64,000 bases of DNA, from the NCBI RefSeq assembly GCF_018986735.1, contig NZ_CP065521.1, positions 620,001 to 684,000 on the forward strand, given 5' to 3'. The translations under genes were made by a program, and so were the position numbers. Positions 44,186 through 53,283 of this stretch are shown here, piece after piece (positions within the stretch are counted from its first letter, which is position 1; each line of letters opens with the position of its first letter). Below the pieces are notes generated by a model. That model worked only from the letters and a program-made list of their open reading frames with translations. It searched no databases and was not told the DNA's origin. This DNA is from Schaalia sp. 19OD2882. Lineage in GTDB: Bacteria > Actinomycetota > Actinomycetes > Actinomycetales > Actinomycetaceae.

Positions 44186-45171
44186 TGCGTGAAGTCCACG
44201 CCAGCGCCCCCGGAAAGGTCAACCTGACCCTTCACGCGGGCCGCCCCACCGGCGACGGCCATCACCCTCTGGTCACCGTCTTCGAAGCCCTGGACCTGCG
44301 AGAACACGTGCGAGTGCGGACCTCGCGCACTCCGGGCATCCGTGTGTCCACCACCGCCCGCCTGCCCACGGGTGAGGTCGACCGGGTCACCACCGAGGTC
44401 ATGGCCGCCGTGGAACCCGAAGCCCACCTGGCCGTACGCGCCGCGAAGGTCATGCAGCGCCTGGCCATGAGCGGCCCGTGGGCCGCCACCGCCGCAGGGC
44501 TGGTCATCGAGGTCGACAAGTACGTGCCGGTGGCGGGAGGGATGGCAGGTGGCTCCGCCGATGCGGCGGCCGCCCTCGTCGCCTGCAACGACGTGTGGGG
44601 CCTGGGCCTGGACCTCGCCCGCCTCCAGGCGATCGGCCGCACGCTGGGCGCCGATGTCCCCGCATGTCTGGTCGGGGGAGTGTGCCTGGGCACCGGACGC
44701 GGGGACCACATGCGTCTGCTCACCCCCGGGGACGAGGACGCCCCCGCCCACCACTGGGTGCTCGCCCTTGCCCACGGGGGACTGTCCACCCCCGCAGTCT
44801 TCGCCAGACTCGACGCCGACGGTGGACCGGCCGGCGGCTGGTACCCGCTCGACGAACCCGGGGCGGAGGAGGTCGCCACACTGACCGGCACCAGCGCTCA
44901 ACTCGCGGGCGCCCTCGTCAATGACCTGCAGGATGCGGCACTGGGACTGCGGCCGGAACTGGCCACCACCTTGGCGGCTGCGCGTGAGGCCGGGGCTCTC
45001 GGGGCCCTCGTGTCAGGGTCCGGCCCGACGATCGCCGCCCTGGCCGCAGACCGGGACGCCGCCCGCGACCTTGCCGAGGCACTGTCGCAGGCCCCCCATG
45101 TGAAGCGCACCGTCATCACGCGCGGACCCGTGGCCGGCGCGCGCATCGAGACAGTCGGAGGAATCGACTGA
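44185..45171 (+). CDS. ispE: 4-diphosphocytidyl-2-C-methyl-D-erythritol kinase IspE
   Basis: A 328-residue GHMP kinase of the MEP isoprenoid pathway. N-terminal ASAPGKVNLTL has the conserved Lys/Asn; the ATP loop is PVAGGMAGGSADAAAAL; the C-terminal GALVSGSGPT is the third GHMP motif. I chose ATG 44185 over ATG 44182, since AAGGAG is then 5 nt rather than 2 nt away; either start overlaps the rsmA stop. It overlaps the ABC-F gene by one base. Order rsmA-ispE-ABC-F is conserved in actinobacteria. Confidence 0.94.
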   Translation: MREVHASAPGKVNLTLHAGRPTGDGHHPLVTVFEALDLREHVRVRTSRTPGIRVSTTARLPTGEVDRVTTEVMAAVEPEAHLAVRAAKVMQRLAMSGPWAATAAGLVIEVDKYVPVAGGMAGGSADAAAALVACNDVWGLGLDLARLQAIGRTLGADVPACLVGGVCLGTGRGDHMRLLTPGDEDAPAHHWVLALAHGGLSTPAVFARLDADGGPAGGWYPLDEPGAEEVATLTGTSAQLAGALVNDLQDAALGLRPELATTLAAAREAGALGALVSGSGPTIAALAADRDAARDLAEALSQAPHVKRTVITRGPVAGARIETVGGID

Positions 45172-47027
45172 TGGCCCATCTTCTCGGTACCCAGGACATG
45201 GGCGCCCTGGCTGGCTCTCGGCACCTGCTCGCAGGGGTGGGCGTGTCCCTGGAAGACGGCTCCCGCGTGGGGATCCTGGGGCCCAACGGAGCCGGCAAGT
45301 CCACCCTGCTGCGCCTGGTCGCGGGTACCCAGAAGCCGGACAAGGGGGCGCTGACCACGCGCGACGGGGTGCAGGTCACCATCCTCGACCAGGCAGACAC
45401 CTTGGATGCGGGGCACACGGTGGCCGAGGCGGTCCACCCCGGCAAGGCCGAGTTCGAATGGGCCTCCGACCCGCGTGTGCGCGACATCCATGCGGGTCTG
45501 CTCGGCGGAATCGACATGGGCACTCCCGTCGCCACGCTTTCCGGCGGGCAGCGTCGGCGCGTGGCCTTGGCCCGGGTACTCGCGGCCGACGCGGAGGTCG
45601 TGTGCCTGGACGAGCCCACCAACCACTTGGATGTCGAGGGCGTCGCCTGGCTGGCCGCCCACCTGAATGCGCGTTTCGCCAGGCCCGGTGCCTCCGGGGC
45701 GCTGCTCGCCGTCACCCACGACCGATGGTTCCTGGACGCCGTGTGCGAACACATCTGGGAAGTCGTGCCCGGCGTCGACCCCGGCGGCGACAGGCCACAG
45801 GTGCCCGGACACGTCGAGGTCTACGACGGGTCCTACGCCGCCTACACGCTGGCCCGCGCCGAACGAGTGCGCCAAGCAGACGTTGCGGCCGCCAAGCGCG
45901 CCAACCTGCTCACCAAGGAGCTCGCGTGGCTGCGGCGAGGGGCTCCGGCGCGCACTTCGAAACCGAAGTTCCACATCGCCGCCGCCGAAGCCCTCATCGC
46001 CGACGTGCCGCCACCACGTGACACGGTCGAATTGGTGAAGACGGCCACCGCGCGCCTGGGCAAGGACGTCCTGGACCTCGAAGGCGTCAGCGTTTCCTTC
46101 GAGGGCCCGGACGGGGTGCCTCGTGAGATCCTGCGAGACATCACGTGGCGCTTGGCCCCGGCGGAGCGGGTGGGGATCGTCGGCGTCAACGGTGCGGGCA
46201 AGACGACCCTGCTGAACCTTCTGCGCGGGGACCTTGCGCCCACACGAGGGCGGGTCAGGCGCGGCAAGACCGTCAGGGTGGCCACCCTGTCGCAGGACAC
46301 CCACGAGTTGGATGCACTGGCACACATGCGGGTGGTCGAAGCCGTCGCCGACGTGGCCCTCGTGGTGGGTGTCGGCGGCAAGGAGGTCACTGCCGCCCAG
46401 ATGACTGAACGCATGGGTTTCACTCGCCAGCGCGCGTGGACGCGGGTGGGGGAGGTCTCCGGCGGGGAACGCCGTCGGCTGCAACTCATGCGTCTGCTCA
46501 TGGGCGAGCCGAATGTGCTGCTGTTGGACGAGCCCACCAACGACCTCGACACCGACACCTTGGCTGCCATGGAGGATCTGCTCGACTCCTTCCCGGGCAC
46601 GCTGGTGGTCGTCAGCCACGACCGCTACCTGTTGGAACGAGTGACCGACCACCAGGTGGCGCTACTGGGGGACGGGGCGCTGCGTGACCTTCCTGGCGGG
46701 GTGGAGCAGTACCTGGAGCTGCGCGCGTCCGGCACCTTCGGTAGGACCGGGGTTGCGGGCAGTGAGGACAGAGCCGTTGCTGGTGGCTCGGCCCTGACCG
46801 GAGCCCAGCGGCACGTCGCGCACAAGGAGTTGGCCGCCGTCGAACGGCGGATGGAGAAGGTGCAGGCCGCCGTGGATCGCGTCCACGCCCGTATGGCGGC
46901 CCATGATCCGAGCGACTACGTGGGTCTGCAGGAGCACACCCGGGAGTTGTCGCGACATCGGGCCGAGTTGGCCGACCTTGAAGAACGCTGGCTGGACCTG
47001 TCCGAATCCCTCTCCGAATCCCCGTGA
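45171..47027 (+). CDS. ABC-F family ATPase (ribosome-associated)
   Basis: A 618-residue protein with two ATPase domains and no membrane part. Domain 1: GPNGAGKSTLLRLV, LSGGQRRRVALARVL, VCLDEPTNHLD. Domain 2: GVNGAGKTTLLNLL, VSGGERRRLQLMRLL, LLLDEPTNDLD. The interdomain linker (about 220-290) has the Arg/Lys-rich helical P-site tip region AKRANLLTKELAWLRRGAPA. The C-terminal 75 residues form a coiled coil (ELAAVERRMEKVQAAVDRVH). ABC-F proteins act on the ribosome in translation or antibiotic protection; the exact subgroup cannot be fixed here. TGATG overlap with ispE. Confidence 0.92.
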   Translation: MAHLLGTQDMGALAGSRHLLAGVGVSLEDGSRVGILGPNGAGKSTLLRLVAGTQKPDKGALTTRDGVQVTILDQADTLDAGHTVAEAVHPGKAEFEWASDPRVRDIHAGLLGGIDMGTPVATLSGGQRRRVALARVLAADAEVVCLDEPTNHLDVEGVAWLAAHLNARFARPGASGALLAVTHDRWFLDAVCEHIWEVVPGVDPGGDRPQVPGHVEVYDGSYAAYTLARAERVRQADVAAAKRANLLTKELAWLRRGAPARTSKPKFHIAAAEALIADVPPPRDTVELVKTATARLGKDVLDLEGVSVSFEGPDGVPREILRDITWRLAPAERVGIVGVNGAGKTTLLNLLRGDLAPTRGRVRRGKTVRVATLSQDTHELDALAHMRVVEAVADVALVVGVGGKEVTAAQMTERMGFTRQRAWTRVGEVSGGERRRLQLMRLLMGEPNVLLLDEPTNDLDTDTLAAMEDLLDSFPGTLVVVSHDRYLLERVTDHQVALLGDGALRDLPGGVEQYLELRASGTFGRTGVAGSEDRAVAGGSALTGAQRHVAHKELAAVERRMEKVQAAVDRVHARMAAHDPSDYVGLQEHTRELSRHRAELADLEERWLDLSESLSESP

Positions 47028-47035
47028 GATGACGG

Positions 47036-47077
47036 ACGAGTTTGACCAGGTGACGGACGAATCTCACGGAATGGCGG
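47036..47077 (+). repeat. 21-bp phased repeat, locus 5 (2 units)
   Basis: GACGAGTTTG at 47036 (a diverged unit) and GACGAATCTCACGGA at 47057, 21 bp apart, in the convergent gap between the ABC-F and MarR genes. The array runs into the MarR 3' end. Confidence 0.7.
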
Positions 47078-47621
47078 GGGAGGGGGTTTCGAAGGGGAGC
47101 AGCAGGGGACGCAACAGGGAGGCGAGGAGGTCGAGTTCACCTGCGTCGAGTTCCGAAAGGATCACGCGTTCGCAGTCGAGCAGCGTCTCCAACGCCCCGT
47201 CGACGACTTCCTGACCTGCGGAGGTCAGCACCACGAGAACGCTTCGCCGATCCTCCGACTCGCGCGATCGCAGCACCAGCCCCTTCGCCTCCAGGCGGTC
47301 GATCCGGTTCGTCATCGTGCCCGACGAGACGAGCAGCTCCCCCATGAGAGCCCCAGGAGTCAGCGAAAAAGGAGACCCCGCGCGACGCAAGGCCGACAAG
47401 ACATCGAACTCCCACGGCTCCAGCCCATGGTCGGCAAAGGCTTTGCGGCGAGTGAGGTCCAGGTGCCGCGCCAGACGTGTGACCCGCGACAGGACCAGCA
47501 TCGGCGCGGTGTCGAGGTCGGGGCGCTGTGTCGCCCACGAGGCAATGATCCGATCCACCTCGTCCGCGCGTCCAAGGTGGGCCGCCCCCGCGCTCGGGCG
47601 CCCGTGGCGTTCCTCGCTCAT
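47064..47621 (-). CDS. MarR-family transcriptional regulator
   Basis: A 185-residue winged helix-turn-helix regulator. The recognition region is LTPGALMGELLVSSGTMTNRIDRLEAKGLVLR and the wing RSRESEDRRSVLVVLT, both split from the flanking dimer helices as in MarR (the motif SSGTMTNRIDRLEAKGLV is diagnostic). The start is ATG 47619-47621, with TATCTT 6 nt upstream, so leaderless. The last codons overlap a 21-bp repeat unit. The target is unknown; the divergent bmp operon is the nearest candidate. Confidence 0.9.
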   Translation of the reverse strand: MSEERHGRPSAGAAHLGRADEVDRIIASWATQRPDLDTAPMLVLSRVTRLARHLDLTRRKAFADHGLEPWEFDVLSALRRAGSPFSLTPGALMGELLVSSGTMTNRIDRLEAKGLVLRSRESEDRRSVLVVLTSAGQEVVDGALETLLDCERVILSELDAGELDLLASLLRPLLLPFETPSPAIP

Positions 47622-47627
47622 GCCCAC

Positions 47628-47633
47628 AAGATA
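47628..47633 (-). promoter_or_regulatory. -10 box for leaderless marR-type gene
   Basis: TATCTT on the minus strand, 6 nt before ATG 47621. Confidence 0.6.
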
Positions 47634-47766
47634 CGCGATCCCTCGATGTCGAGGAATCCTCTCGCGGGCGCGTCCGAGTGCCCGGGGTCCAGTGCCGCCC
47701 GCCCAAGGAGGTGGCTGCGTGGGTTGCAAAAGGGTCACGAGGGCGGGGCTCGAGCCAAGGCGCGGC

Positions 47767-47798
47767 TACGATCGGGGCAGTGTCGGGAACCGTTCCCG
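47767..47798 (+). promoter_or_regulatory. Promoter and palindromic operator of the nucleoside-uptake genes
   Basis: A -10-like TACGAT (47767-47772) is followed by the perfect palindrome CGGGAACCGTTCCCG (47784-47798) at about +5 to +19. The site suits a repressor; its arms recall LacI-type operators, although the odd centre differs. Confidence 0.5.
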
Positions 47799-47839
47799 GC
47801 AACCCTGATGACCGAGTTTCCCTCCAGGAGGACTACACC

Positions 47840-48964
47840 GTGAAGAGCTCCGTCAAGATCGCAACTGTCGTTGCGGCCACCGCCCTCGCCCTCAGCGCAT
47901 GTGGCGCAGCCCCCGACGCCGCCACCTCCGGAGCTGCCGGCGGCGACACCATGGCTTCGGGCGAGTCCATGGCCTCGGGCGCCGCAGCTGGCGGCTCCGT
48001 CAAGGCCTGCATGGTCTCCGACGCGGGTGGCTTCGACGACAAGTCCTTCAACCAGTCCGGCAAGGAAGGCCTGGAGAAGGCAAAGGCCGAGCTGGGAGTC
48101 GAGGTCGCCTACTCCGAGTCGAAGTCGGACGCCGACTTCCAGCCCAACATCGCCGCCCAGATCCAGGAGGGCTGCAACCTCATCATCGGCGTCGGCTTCC
48201 TCATGGCCAACTCGATGAACGAGGCCGCCTTGGCCAACCCGAACGTCAAGTTCGCACTGGTCGACGCCGCCTTCGCCGACAACCCCGCCAACTCCAAGGC
48301 TCTGCTCTTCAACACTGCCGAGGCAGGGTTCCTCGCAGGCTACGCTGCTGCGGGCACCACCACCTCCGGCACCGTGGGCACCTTCCTCGGCAAGAAGATC
48401 CCCTCCACCGCGATCTTCTCCGACGGCTTCGCCGACGGCGTCGCCAAGTACAACGAAGCCCACGGCACGGCCGTCAAACTCATCGGCTGGGACAAGGCCA
48501 AGCAGGAGGGCATGTCCGCCGACTCCTTCGAGGACGTCGCCAAGGGCAAGCAGCTCTCCCAGCAGCTGGTCGAGCAGGGCGCCGACATCATCATGCCCGT
48601 CGCCGGCCCGGTCGGTGGCGGCACCCTGACGGTGGCCAAGGAGACCGGCAAGGCGTCCGTCGTGTGGGTCGACTCCGACGGCTACCTCACCCAGCCCGAG
48701 TTCAAGCAGTTCGTCATGACCTCGGTCATGAAGGAGATCGGCGCCTCGGTCTTCGAGGCCGTCAAGGCCGTCAAGGAAGGCACCTTCACCAACGAGGCCT
48801 ATGTCGGCACCCTGGCCAACGGCGGCGTCGGCATCGCCCCCTTCCACGACTTCGACGCCAAGGTCTCCGCTGAGCTCAAGAGCGAAATCGAGAAGCTGAC
48901 CGAGGACATCAAGTCCGGCAAGCTCAAGGTCGAGTCGGTCAACACCCCGAGCAACAAGGGCTGA
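47840..48964 (+). CDS. BMP-family nucleoside-binding lipoprotein
   Basis: A 374-residue solute-binding protein. The N-terminal signal ends in the lipobox LSAC, giving a lipid-anchored Cys near residue 21, followed by an Ala/Gly/Ser/Met linker. The PnrA/BmpA domain shows VSDAGGFDDKSFNQSG, the family's purine-nucleoside-binding start, then IIGVGFLMANS and VAGPVGGGTL. GTG 47840 follows AGGAGG. It delivers nucleosides to the ABC transporter encoded just downstream. A perfect 34-bp palindrome ends the transcript, so the abundant binding protein is transcribed apart from the membrane genes. Confidence 0.93.
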   Translation: MKSSVKIATVVAATALALSACGAAPDAATSGAAGGDTMASGESMASGAAAGGSVKACMVSDAGGFDDKSFNQSGKEGLEKAKAELGVEVAYSESKSDADFQPNIAAQIQEGCNLIIGVGFLMANSMNEAALANPNVKFALVDAAFADNPANSKALLFNTAEAGFLAGYAAAGTTTSGTVGTFLGKKIPSTAIFSDGFADGVAKYNEAHGTAVKLIGWDKAKQEGMSADSFEDVAKGKQLSQQLVEQGADIIMPVAGPVGGGTLTVAKETGKASVVWVDSDGYLTQPEFKQFVMTSVMKEIGASVFEAVKAVKEGTFTNEAYVGTLANGGVGIAPFHDFDAKVSAELKSEIEKLTEDIKSGKLKVESVNTPSNKG

Positions 48965-48991
48965 GACCCGACAGCCCACGCCTGGCAATCA

Positions 48992-49025
48992 CTGAGGCGC
49001 AGGACCGTACGGTCCTGCGCCTCAG
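48992..49025 (+). terminator. Perfect 34-bp palindrome, terminator after the lipoprotein gene
   Basis: 17-bp arms without loop (48992-49008 with 49009-49025), followed by TTGCAT. Works in either direction. It probably stops most transcription before the ABC genes or stabilises the upstream mRNA. Confidence 0.7.
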
Positions 49026-49052
49026 TTGCATGAGGGGCACTGTCAGCGTGGA

Positions 49053-49058
49053 TACAAT
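49053..49058 (+). promoter_or_regulatory. -10 box of the nucleoside ABC operon
   Basis: TACAAT, 81 nt before the GTG start at 49140, directly after the terminator; TTGCAT at 49026 is a possible but distant -35 box. Confidence 0.5.
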
Positions 49059-49139
49059 GGCCCCCCGAACCCGTCACACAAGCCGCCCGTCAGCGACGCC
49101 GCCGCCGCCGGCAGCCGGCTCAATCCGTGAGGAGCACAT

Positions 49140-50720
49140 GTGAAACTGGAGCTGGAAGGGATCACCAAGGTCTTCGGCCCGCTCGTGGCGAACGACCACA
49201 TCGACCTCGTCGTCGAACCTGGTCAGATCCACGCCCTGCTGGGAGAGAACGGCGCAGGCAAATCAACGTTGATGAACGTCCTGTACGGCCTCTACCAGCC
49301 TGACGGAGGCAGGATCCTCATCGACGGCCAACCCGTCACCTTCAAAGGACCCGGCGACGCGGTTGCCGCCGGAATCGGCATGGTCCACCAGCACTTCATG
49401 CTGGTCCCTGTCTTCACCGTCACCGAGTCGGTGGCCCTGGGCTACGAGCCGACCACCTTCGGGCTGCTCGACACGGCCACCGCCCGCAAGAAGGTCATCG
49501 ACCTGTCGGCCCGATTCGGATTCGACATCGACCCCGACGCCCTGATCGAGGACCTGCCCGTGGGAGCCCAGCAGCGGGTCGAGATCATCAAGGCCCTGTC
49601 CCGCGACGCGAAGGTCCTCATCCTGGACGAGCCCACAGCCGTGCTCACGCCGCAGGAGACCGACGAGCTCATCGAGATCATGAGGGAGCTCAAGTCCGCA
49701 GGCACCTCCATCGTCTTCATCACCCACAAGCTGCGCGAAGTGCGCGCAGTCGCGGACCGCATCACGGTCATTCGTCGCGGCAAGGTCGTCGGTGAAGCGT
49801 CCCCGACCTCGACGGAGACGGAACTGGCCTCCCTCATGGTGGGCCGCGCCGTGGACCTGGGGGTCACCAAGGACGACGCCACCCCCGGGTCGGTACTGCT
49901 GGCCTTCACGGACGTCTCGGTCCTCGACGAGGCCGGTCACACCGCGCTGGACCACGTCGACCTGCAGGTGCGCAGTGGCGAGATCCTGTGCGTGGCCGGT
50001 GTCCAGGGCAACGGCCAGACAGAGCTGTGCGAGGTCGTCCTGGGCTCCATCAAGCCGAACACCGGATCGGTGGAGGTCAACGGCCAGGACCTGTCGGGTC
50101 TGACGATCCGCAAGCGCCTGGACTCGGGCCTGGGCTACGTGCCCGAGGACCGCAGCGAGGACGGCATGATCGCCTCCTTCTCCATCGCGGAAAACATGAT
50201 CCTCGACCAGTACCACCTGGCGCCCTTCTCCAAGGGCCCGTCGATGGACCTCAAGGCGGTGGGCACTCACGCCGAGCAGCTGCGCGAACAATTCGACGTG
50301 CGCGTGACCTCCGTGGACGACCCGATCTCGACCCTGTCGGGCGGCAACGCGCAAAAGGCGATCCTCTCGCGTGAACTCTCCAAGGACCTCAAGGTCCTCG
50401 TCGTCTCCCAACCCACCCGCGGCCTGGACGTGGGATCCATCGAGTTCGTCTACAAGCGCATCGTCGCCGAACGCGACAAGGGCACGGCCGTCCTGGTCGT
50501 GTCGACGGAATTGGACGAGGTCGTCGCACTGGCTGACCGGATCGCCGTCATGTACCGCGGACGTGTGGTCGGCATCGTCCCGGCCGACACCCCACGCGAC
50601 GTCCTCGGCCTCATGATGGCCGGCGTGCCATTGGCCGAAGCCCAGGAGCAGGCAGGCCGCGCCACGAACGCGCCTGCCGAAGCACAGACCCCCGTCACCA
50701 CCGAGGAGGCCGCCGAATGA
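49140..50720 (+). CDS. Nucleoside ABC transporter ATPase (double ABC domain)
   Basis: A 526-residue ATPase of the RbsA/NupO type with two domains. Domain 1: GENGAGKSTLMNVL, signature-like VGAQQRVEIIKAL, Walker B LILDEPTAVLTPQE. Domain 2 has a degenerate Walker A (GVQGNGQTEL) but LSGGNAQKAILSREL, typical of the type. GTG 49140 follows GAGGAG. It overlaps the first permease by ATGA. It energises uptake of nucleosides bound by the lipoprotein. Confidence 0.93.
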   Translation: MKLELEGITKVFGPLVANDHIDLVVEPGQIHALLGENGAGKSTLMNVLYGLYQPDGGRILIDGQPVTFKGPGDAVAAGIGMVHQHFMLVPVFTVTESVALGYEPTTFGLLDTATARKKVIDLSARFGFDIDPDALIEDLPVGAQQRVEIIKALSRDAKVLILDEPTAVLTPQETDELIEIMRELKSAGTSIVFITHKLREVRAVADRITVIRRGKVVGEASPTSTETELASLMVGRAVDLGVTKDDATPGSVLLAFTDVSVLDEAGHTALDHVDLQVRSGEILCVAGVQGNGQTELCEVVLGSIKPNTGSVEVNGQDLSGLTIRKRLDSGLGYVPEDRSEDGMIASFSIAENMILDQYHLAPFSKGPSMDLKAVGTHAEQLREQFDVRVTSVDDPISTLSGGNAQKAILSRELSKDLKVLVVSQPTRGLDVGSIEFVYKRIVAERDKGTAVLVVSTELDEVVALADRIAVMYRGRVVGIVPADTPRDVLGLMMAGVPLAEAQEQAGRATNAPAEAQTPVTTEEAAE

Positions 50721-51997
50721 GCACTCCGTCCACATCCACGGACACCGGGGCTGCGCCCACGCGTGGCCGCCATGCGGCAGAAGGACCCAGCTGGGTCACC
50801 ATGCTGCTGCGACGTTTCTTCAACCCGTCGACCTCGACCATTGCGGGAGCCATCCTGGTGGCCCTGGTCATCGGTGCGCTGGTCGTCGCCTTCTTTGATC
50901 CGCGCGTCCAGGAGACCGCAGGCTACTTCTTCGCCCGGCCCAGTGACTTCCTCGCAGCGTTCTGGAATTCCTTCAGCGGCTTCTTCATCTCGCTGGTGCG
51001 AGGGGCCCTGTACGACTGGACCCAGCCGGACTTCATGACGGCGATCCGTCCCCTCACGGACACGATGACCCGCTCGGTGCCGCTCATCATCGCGGGCCTG
51101 GCCATTGCCGTGTCCTTCACCGCCGGAATGTTCAACATCGGTGTCCAAGGGCAGCTGATGATGGGCGCCGCGCTGGGCGGATTCATCGGATTCCACTACC
51201 ACCTGCCGCCGGTGGCCCACATGATCCTGGCAATCCTGGGCGCTTTGATCGGCGGTGCGCTGTGGGGCTTCATCCCGGGCATCCTGCGCGCCAAACTGCA
51301 GGCCAACGAGGTGATCGTCACCATCATGTTGAACTCGGTGGCCAGCCTGTTCCTCGGGTGGCTGCTCAACCTGCAGCTCTTCTACGGCGAGGGCGGTTAT
51401 CCCTCGAAGTCCCAGCGGACCTTGGCCACCGCCCAGTACCCGCAGATCCTGGGCCCCAATTTCCGCCTGCACCTCGGGTTCATCATCGCCTTGCTGGCAG
51501 CGGTCTTCGTCTGGTGGCTTCTCAAGCGCTCGACCCTCGGCTTCGAGCTGCGCGCGGCCGGCGCGAACCCGCAGGCGGCGCGCACGGCCGGCATCAACGT
51601 GCCTCGCACACTCATGATGACCCTGGTGATCTCCGGCGCCCTGGCCGGCCTTGCGGCCACCGCGCCGGTACTGGGCACCGAGAAGGTCGTGACCAACTCG
51701 GTGGCGGGCTCCTACGGCTTCGACGCGATCACCGTGGCCCTGCTGGGCAAGTCGACGCCCTTCGGTGTGGTCCTGGCGGGTCTGCTCTTCGGCGGCTTGG
51801 CCGCAGCGGGCTCGGTCATGCAGGCTTCCAAGGCCCAGATCCCCGTGGACATCGTCCAGATCACCCAGGCGGTCATCGTGCTGCTCATCGCCGCATCCGA
51901 AGCCATTCGCATGCGCCGCGAGAAACTGGCAGCCGACGCCGCCTCCAACGCCCGTACCGCCAAGGCTGCGGCCTCCAAGGAAGGGGAGCAGGCATGA
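50717..51997 (+). CDS. Nucleoside ABC transporter permease 1
   Basis: A 426-residue BPD_transp_2-family permease with about ten helices. GMFNIGVQGQLMMGA is the family signature, where the ATPase coupling region also lies (KLQANEVIVTIMLNSVA). The C-terminal tail is Ala/Lys-rich. It overlaps the ATPase gene by 4 bp and the next permease by 4 bp (ATGA), so the operon is translationally coupled throughout. Confidence 0.92.
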   Translation: MSTPSTSTDTGAAPTRGRHAAEGPSWVTMLLRRFFNPSTSTIAGAILVALVIGALVVAFFDPRVQETAGYFFARPSDFLAAFWNSFSGFFISLVRGALYDWTQPDFMTAIRPLTDTMTRSVPLIIAGLAIAVSFTAGMFNIGVQGQLMMGAALGGFIGFHYHLPPVAHMILAILGALIGGALWGFIPGILRAKLQANEVIVTIMLNSVASLFLGWLLNLQLFYGEGGYPSKSQRTLATAQYPQILGPNFRLHLGFIIALLAAVFVWWLLKRSTLGFELRAAGANPQAARTAGINVPRTLMMTLVISGALAGLAATAPVLGTEKVVTNSVAGSYGFDAITVALLGKSTPFGVVLAGLLFGGLAAAGSVMQASKAQIPVDIVQITQAVIVLLIAASEAIRMRREKLAADAASNARTAKAAASKEGEQA

Positions 51998-53283
51998 GCC
52001 CGGCCACCGCCACCTCCACCGCTCCGGTCGCCCCGGAGCAGGCGACCACTGACATCATTGCGCCCGTCCAGTGGCGTGACCCGATCGTCGCCGGCGCCAT
52101 GACCGTGTGCACGATGGCCATGGCCTTCACCGTCAGCGGCGCCTCACGCGTGTCCTTCTCGGGGGCCACCACATGGTTCGAGACCGGCGAGGTCTCCGTT
52201 CCGGCAGGTCCGGTGAGTTTCGCACTGCTGGTCGCCTCGGTCATCGCCACCGAGGAGATCATCCGGCGCGCCCTGGCGCGAAAGGTCGCCAACGGACTGT
52301 GGATGGGTGTCGTCGGCGCCGCCCTGGTCACCGCGTTCCTCCTGTGGACCGTTGCCGGCAAGGAGACCTCCGTCCTGCCCGTGGTTTCGTTGCTGGCCGG
52401 CGGCCTGGCCTTCGCCACGCCCCTGGTCTTCGGGTCCTTGGCGGGTGTCGTGTGTGAACGCACCGGCATCATCAACATTGCCATCGAAGGTCAGCTGCTC
52501 TTCGGCGCCTTCCTGGCGGCCATCGCCGCCTCCGCGGCGGGCAGCGCGTGGGTTGGTCTTTTGGCGGCACCGGTTGCGGGCATGCTCGTCTCCGTGCTGC
52601 TGGCACTGTTCACCGTCAAGTACCGGGCCGACCACATCGTCGTCGGCGTCGTGTTGAACATGCTGGTGCTGGGCGTGACCTCATTCGTCTACTCGACGCA
52701 GTTGAAGAACGCCCCGGAACTCAACCAGTCGCTGAGCCTGGGGCCGATCGGCATTCCGCTGCTCAAGGACATCCCGGTCATCGGCCCGGTCCTGTTCAAC
52801 CAGTCGATCCTCGTCTACCTCATGTACGCGACGGTCATCGGATTGCAGGTCGCCCTGTTCCGCTCCAAGTGGGGCCTGCACACCCGCGCCTGCGGTGAGC
52901 ACCCCAAGGCTGCGGACACGGTGGGCATCAAAGTCAACGCCATGCGCTGGCAGAACACGCTGCTCGCAGGCGCGATCGCGGGCCTGGGCGGCGCATTCTT
53001 CACCATCGGCGAGGGTCTGGCGTTCACCAAGGACATGTCGGCCGGCAATGGTTTCATCGCCCTTGCCGCGATGATCCTGGGCAGGTGGAACCCGAAGGGA
53101 GCCCTTTTCGCGGCCCTGCTCTTCGGTTTCGCGACGAACATGGGCAATGTCATGCAGGCCGTCGGCGCCACGGTGCCCACCGAGTTCCTGCTGATGATCC
53201 CCTACCTGGTGACGATCCTGGCCGTGGCGGGCTTCGTCGGCGCGGTCCGCGCGCCGGCCGCAGAGGGGGTGCCGTACCCGTGA
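51994..53283 (+). CDS. Nucleoside ABC transporter permease 2
   Basis: A 429-residue BPD_transp_2 permease, partner of the previous one. It shows ERTGIINIAIEGQLLFGAF (signature) and ADHIVVGVVLNMLVLG. A longer N-terminus of about 30 residues precedes the first helix. ATG 51994 follows AAGGGGAG. It overlaps cdd by GTGA, directly linking uptake with deamination. Confidence 0.92.
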   Translation: MSPATATSTAPVAPEQATTDIIAPVQWRDPIVAGAMTVCTMAMAFTVSGASRVSFSGATTWFETGEVSVPAGPVSFALLVASVIATEEIIRRALARKVANGLWMGVVGAALVTAFLLWTVAGKETSVLPVVSLLAGGLAFATPLVFGSLAGVVCERTGIINIAIEGQLLFGAFLAAIAASAAGSAWVGLLAAPVAGMLVSVLLALFTVKYRADHIVVGVVLNMLVLGVTSFVYSTQLKNAPELNQSLSLGPIGIPLLKDIPVIGPVLFNQSILVYLMYATVIGLQVALFRSKWGLHTRACGEHPKAADTVGIKVNAMRWQNTLLAGAIAGLGGAFFTIGEGLAFTKDMSAGNGFIALAAMILGRWNPKGALFAALLFGFATNMGNVMQAVGATVPTEFLLMIPYLVTILAVAGFVGAVRAPAAEGVPYP

